The notes under the pieces: generated by a model | Database searches by the model: none | Seen by the model: only the letters and a program-made list of their open reading frames with translations | Told to the model about the DNA's origin: nothing | Shown here: positions 63,758-64,000 of the stretch, one piece after another | Numbering within the stretch: the first letter of the stretch is position 1 | Layout of the letters: every line of letters starts with the position of its first letter | Made by a program: the position numbers and the translations under genes | Source of the DNA: Bradyrhizobium sp. 4 | Lineage (GTDB): Bacteria > Pseudomonadota > Alphaproteobacteria > Rhizobiales > Xanthobacteraceae | Assembly (NCBI RefSeq): GCF_023100905.1 | Contig: NZ_CP064686.1 | Coordinates: 7,466,001-7,530,000 of the forward strand | Reading direction: 5' to 3' | Length of the DNA: 64,000 bases

Positions 63758-64000
63758 CGCACCGCCTCCTGCGCACCGTTCACCCGGCCGCGCGCGACGT
63801 CCAGAAACACCTCTTCCAGCGTGGTGCGGTTGTAGCGTGCCATGATGGCTTCGGGCGTATCGTCGTCCTCGATCCGGCCGCGCTTCATGATGATGACGCG
63901 GTCGCAGAGCCGCTCGACCTCGAGCATGTTGTGCGAGGCCAGCAGGATGGTGGCGTTGTTCGCCTTGCGATAACGCTCCAGATGACCCCGGACCCAGTCG
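63754..64000 (-). CDS. ABC exporter ATPase (partial, 5' end outside window)
   Basis: The last 81 codons of an ABC ATPase. The H-loop ILLASHNMLEVERLCDRVII is visible, followed by the C-terminal GRIEDDDTPEAIMARYN and LEEVFLDVARG typical of CcmA-type exporter ATPases. Walker A, Walker B and the signature lie beyond the window. It partners the ABC-2 permease downstream. Confidence 0.9.
   Translation of the reverse strand, partial: DWVRGHLERYRKANNATILLASHNMLEVERLCDRVIIMKRGRIEDDDTPEAIMARYNRTTLEEVFLDVARGRVNGAQEAVR

Overview
The window is a high-GC, densely coded piece of an alphaproteobacterial chromosome, most likely Bradyrhizobium or a close relative. The best evidence is the gene at 5342-6322. 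It encodes a seryl-tRNA-synthetase-like amino acid:carrier-protein ligase whose putative zinc ligands fall at Cys131, Glu176 and Cys279, the numbering I recall for the Bradyrhizobium enzyme. The intracellular PHA depolymerase, the Tct transporter, the protocatechuate genes and the many short palindromic intergenic repeats fit that assignment. I found no rRNA, tRNA, CRISPR array, insertion sequence or prophage. The region reads as core chromosome plus catabolic and transport modules.

Layout. 1-3.3 kb: a partial trypsin-like protease, a HAD hydrolase and the methylthioadenosine salvage pair mtnA-mtnP. 3.4-7.2 kb: the most unusual locus, with a carrier protein divergent from an acyl-CoA-dehydrogenase-like flavoprotein, the amino acid:carrier-protein ligase and a GNAT-like protein. 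7.4-15.3 kb: two c-di-GMP GGDEF/EAL proteins flanking a TctC-TctB-TctA tricarboxylate transporter. 15.5-21.2 kb: small and membrane proteins, ribosomal protein L32, MtgA, a farnesyl-diphosphate-synthase-type enzyme, a DUF1345-like membrane protein and a secreted caspase-like protein. 21.4-25.9 kb: a GFA-family protein, an NTF2-fold protein, a class A beta-lactamase, a CPA1 antiporter and a cell-wall amidase. 25.9-28.5 kb: a Rieske oxygenase, a small lipoprotein and a TauD-type dioxygenase on one strand. 28.7-31.5 kb: ispG, a DMT exporter and a Zur-like regulator. 31.7-34.9 kb: a marR-emrA-emrB drug-efflux operon. 34.9-37.7 kb: a phosphotransferase and a chemoreceptor. 37.9-41.5 kb: an aromatic catabolism cluster (pcaG, pcaH, an intradiol dioxygenase of hydroxyquinol type, pcaF). 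41.7-44.5 kb: mutS. 44.6-48.9 kb: a membrane protein, OsmC and a sulfonate/nitrate/taurine-type ABC importer. 49.1-51.9 kb: glnD. 51.9-57.8 kb: a LysR regulator divergent from an NTF2-fold protein, Ogt divergent from a DUF1304 protein, a tandem pair of orphan LivK-type binding proteins and a DUF1330 protein. 58-64 kb: a class A penicillin-binding protein, a YgjP-type metalloprotease, PhaZ and the end of an ABC-2 exporter.

The likeliest poorly described system is the carrier-protein locus at 3.4-7.2 kb. There a tRNA-synthetase relative would load an amino acid on a stand-alone carrier protein, and the flavoprotein and GNAT-like protein could then modify or transfer it. The flavoprotein lacks the glutamate normally found at the catalytic-base position of acyl-CoA dehydrogenases, so its chemistry may not be fatty-acyl dehydrogenation. 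A second theme is the set of palindromic repeats, one group of which sits between the binding-protein and permease genes of the ABC importer.
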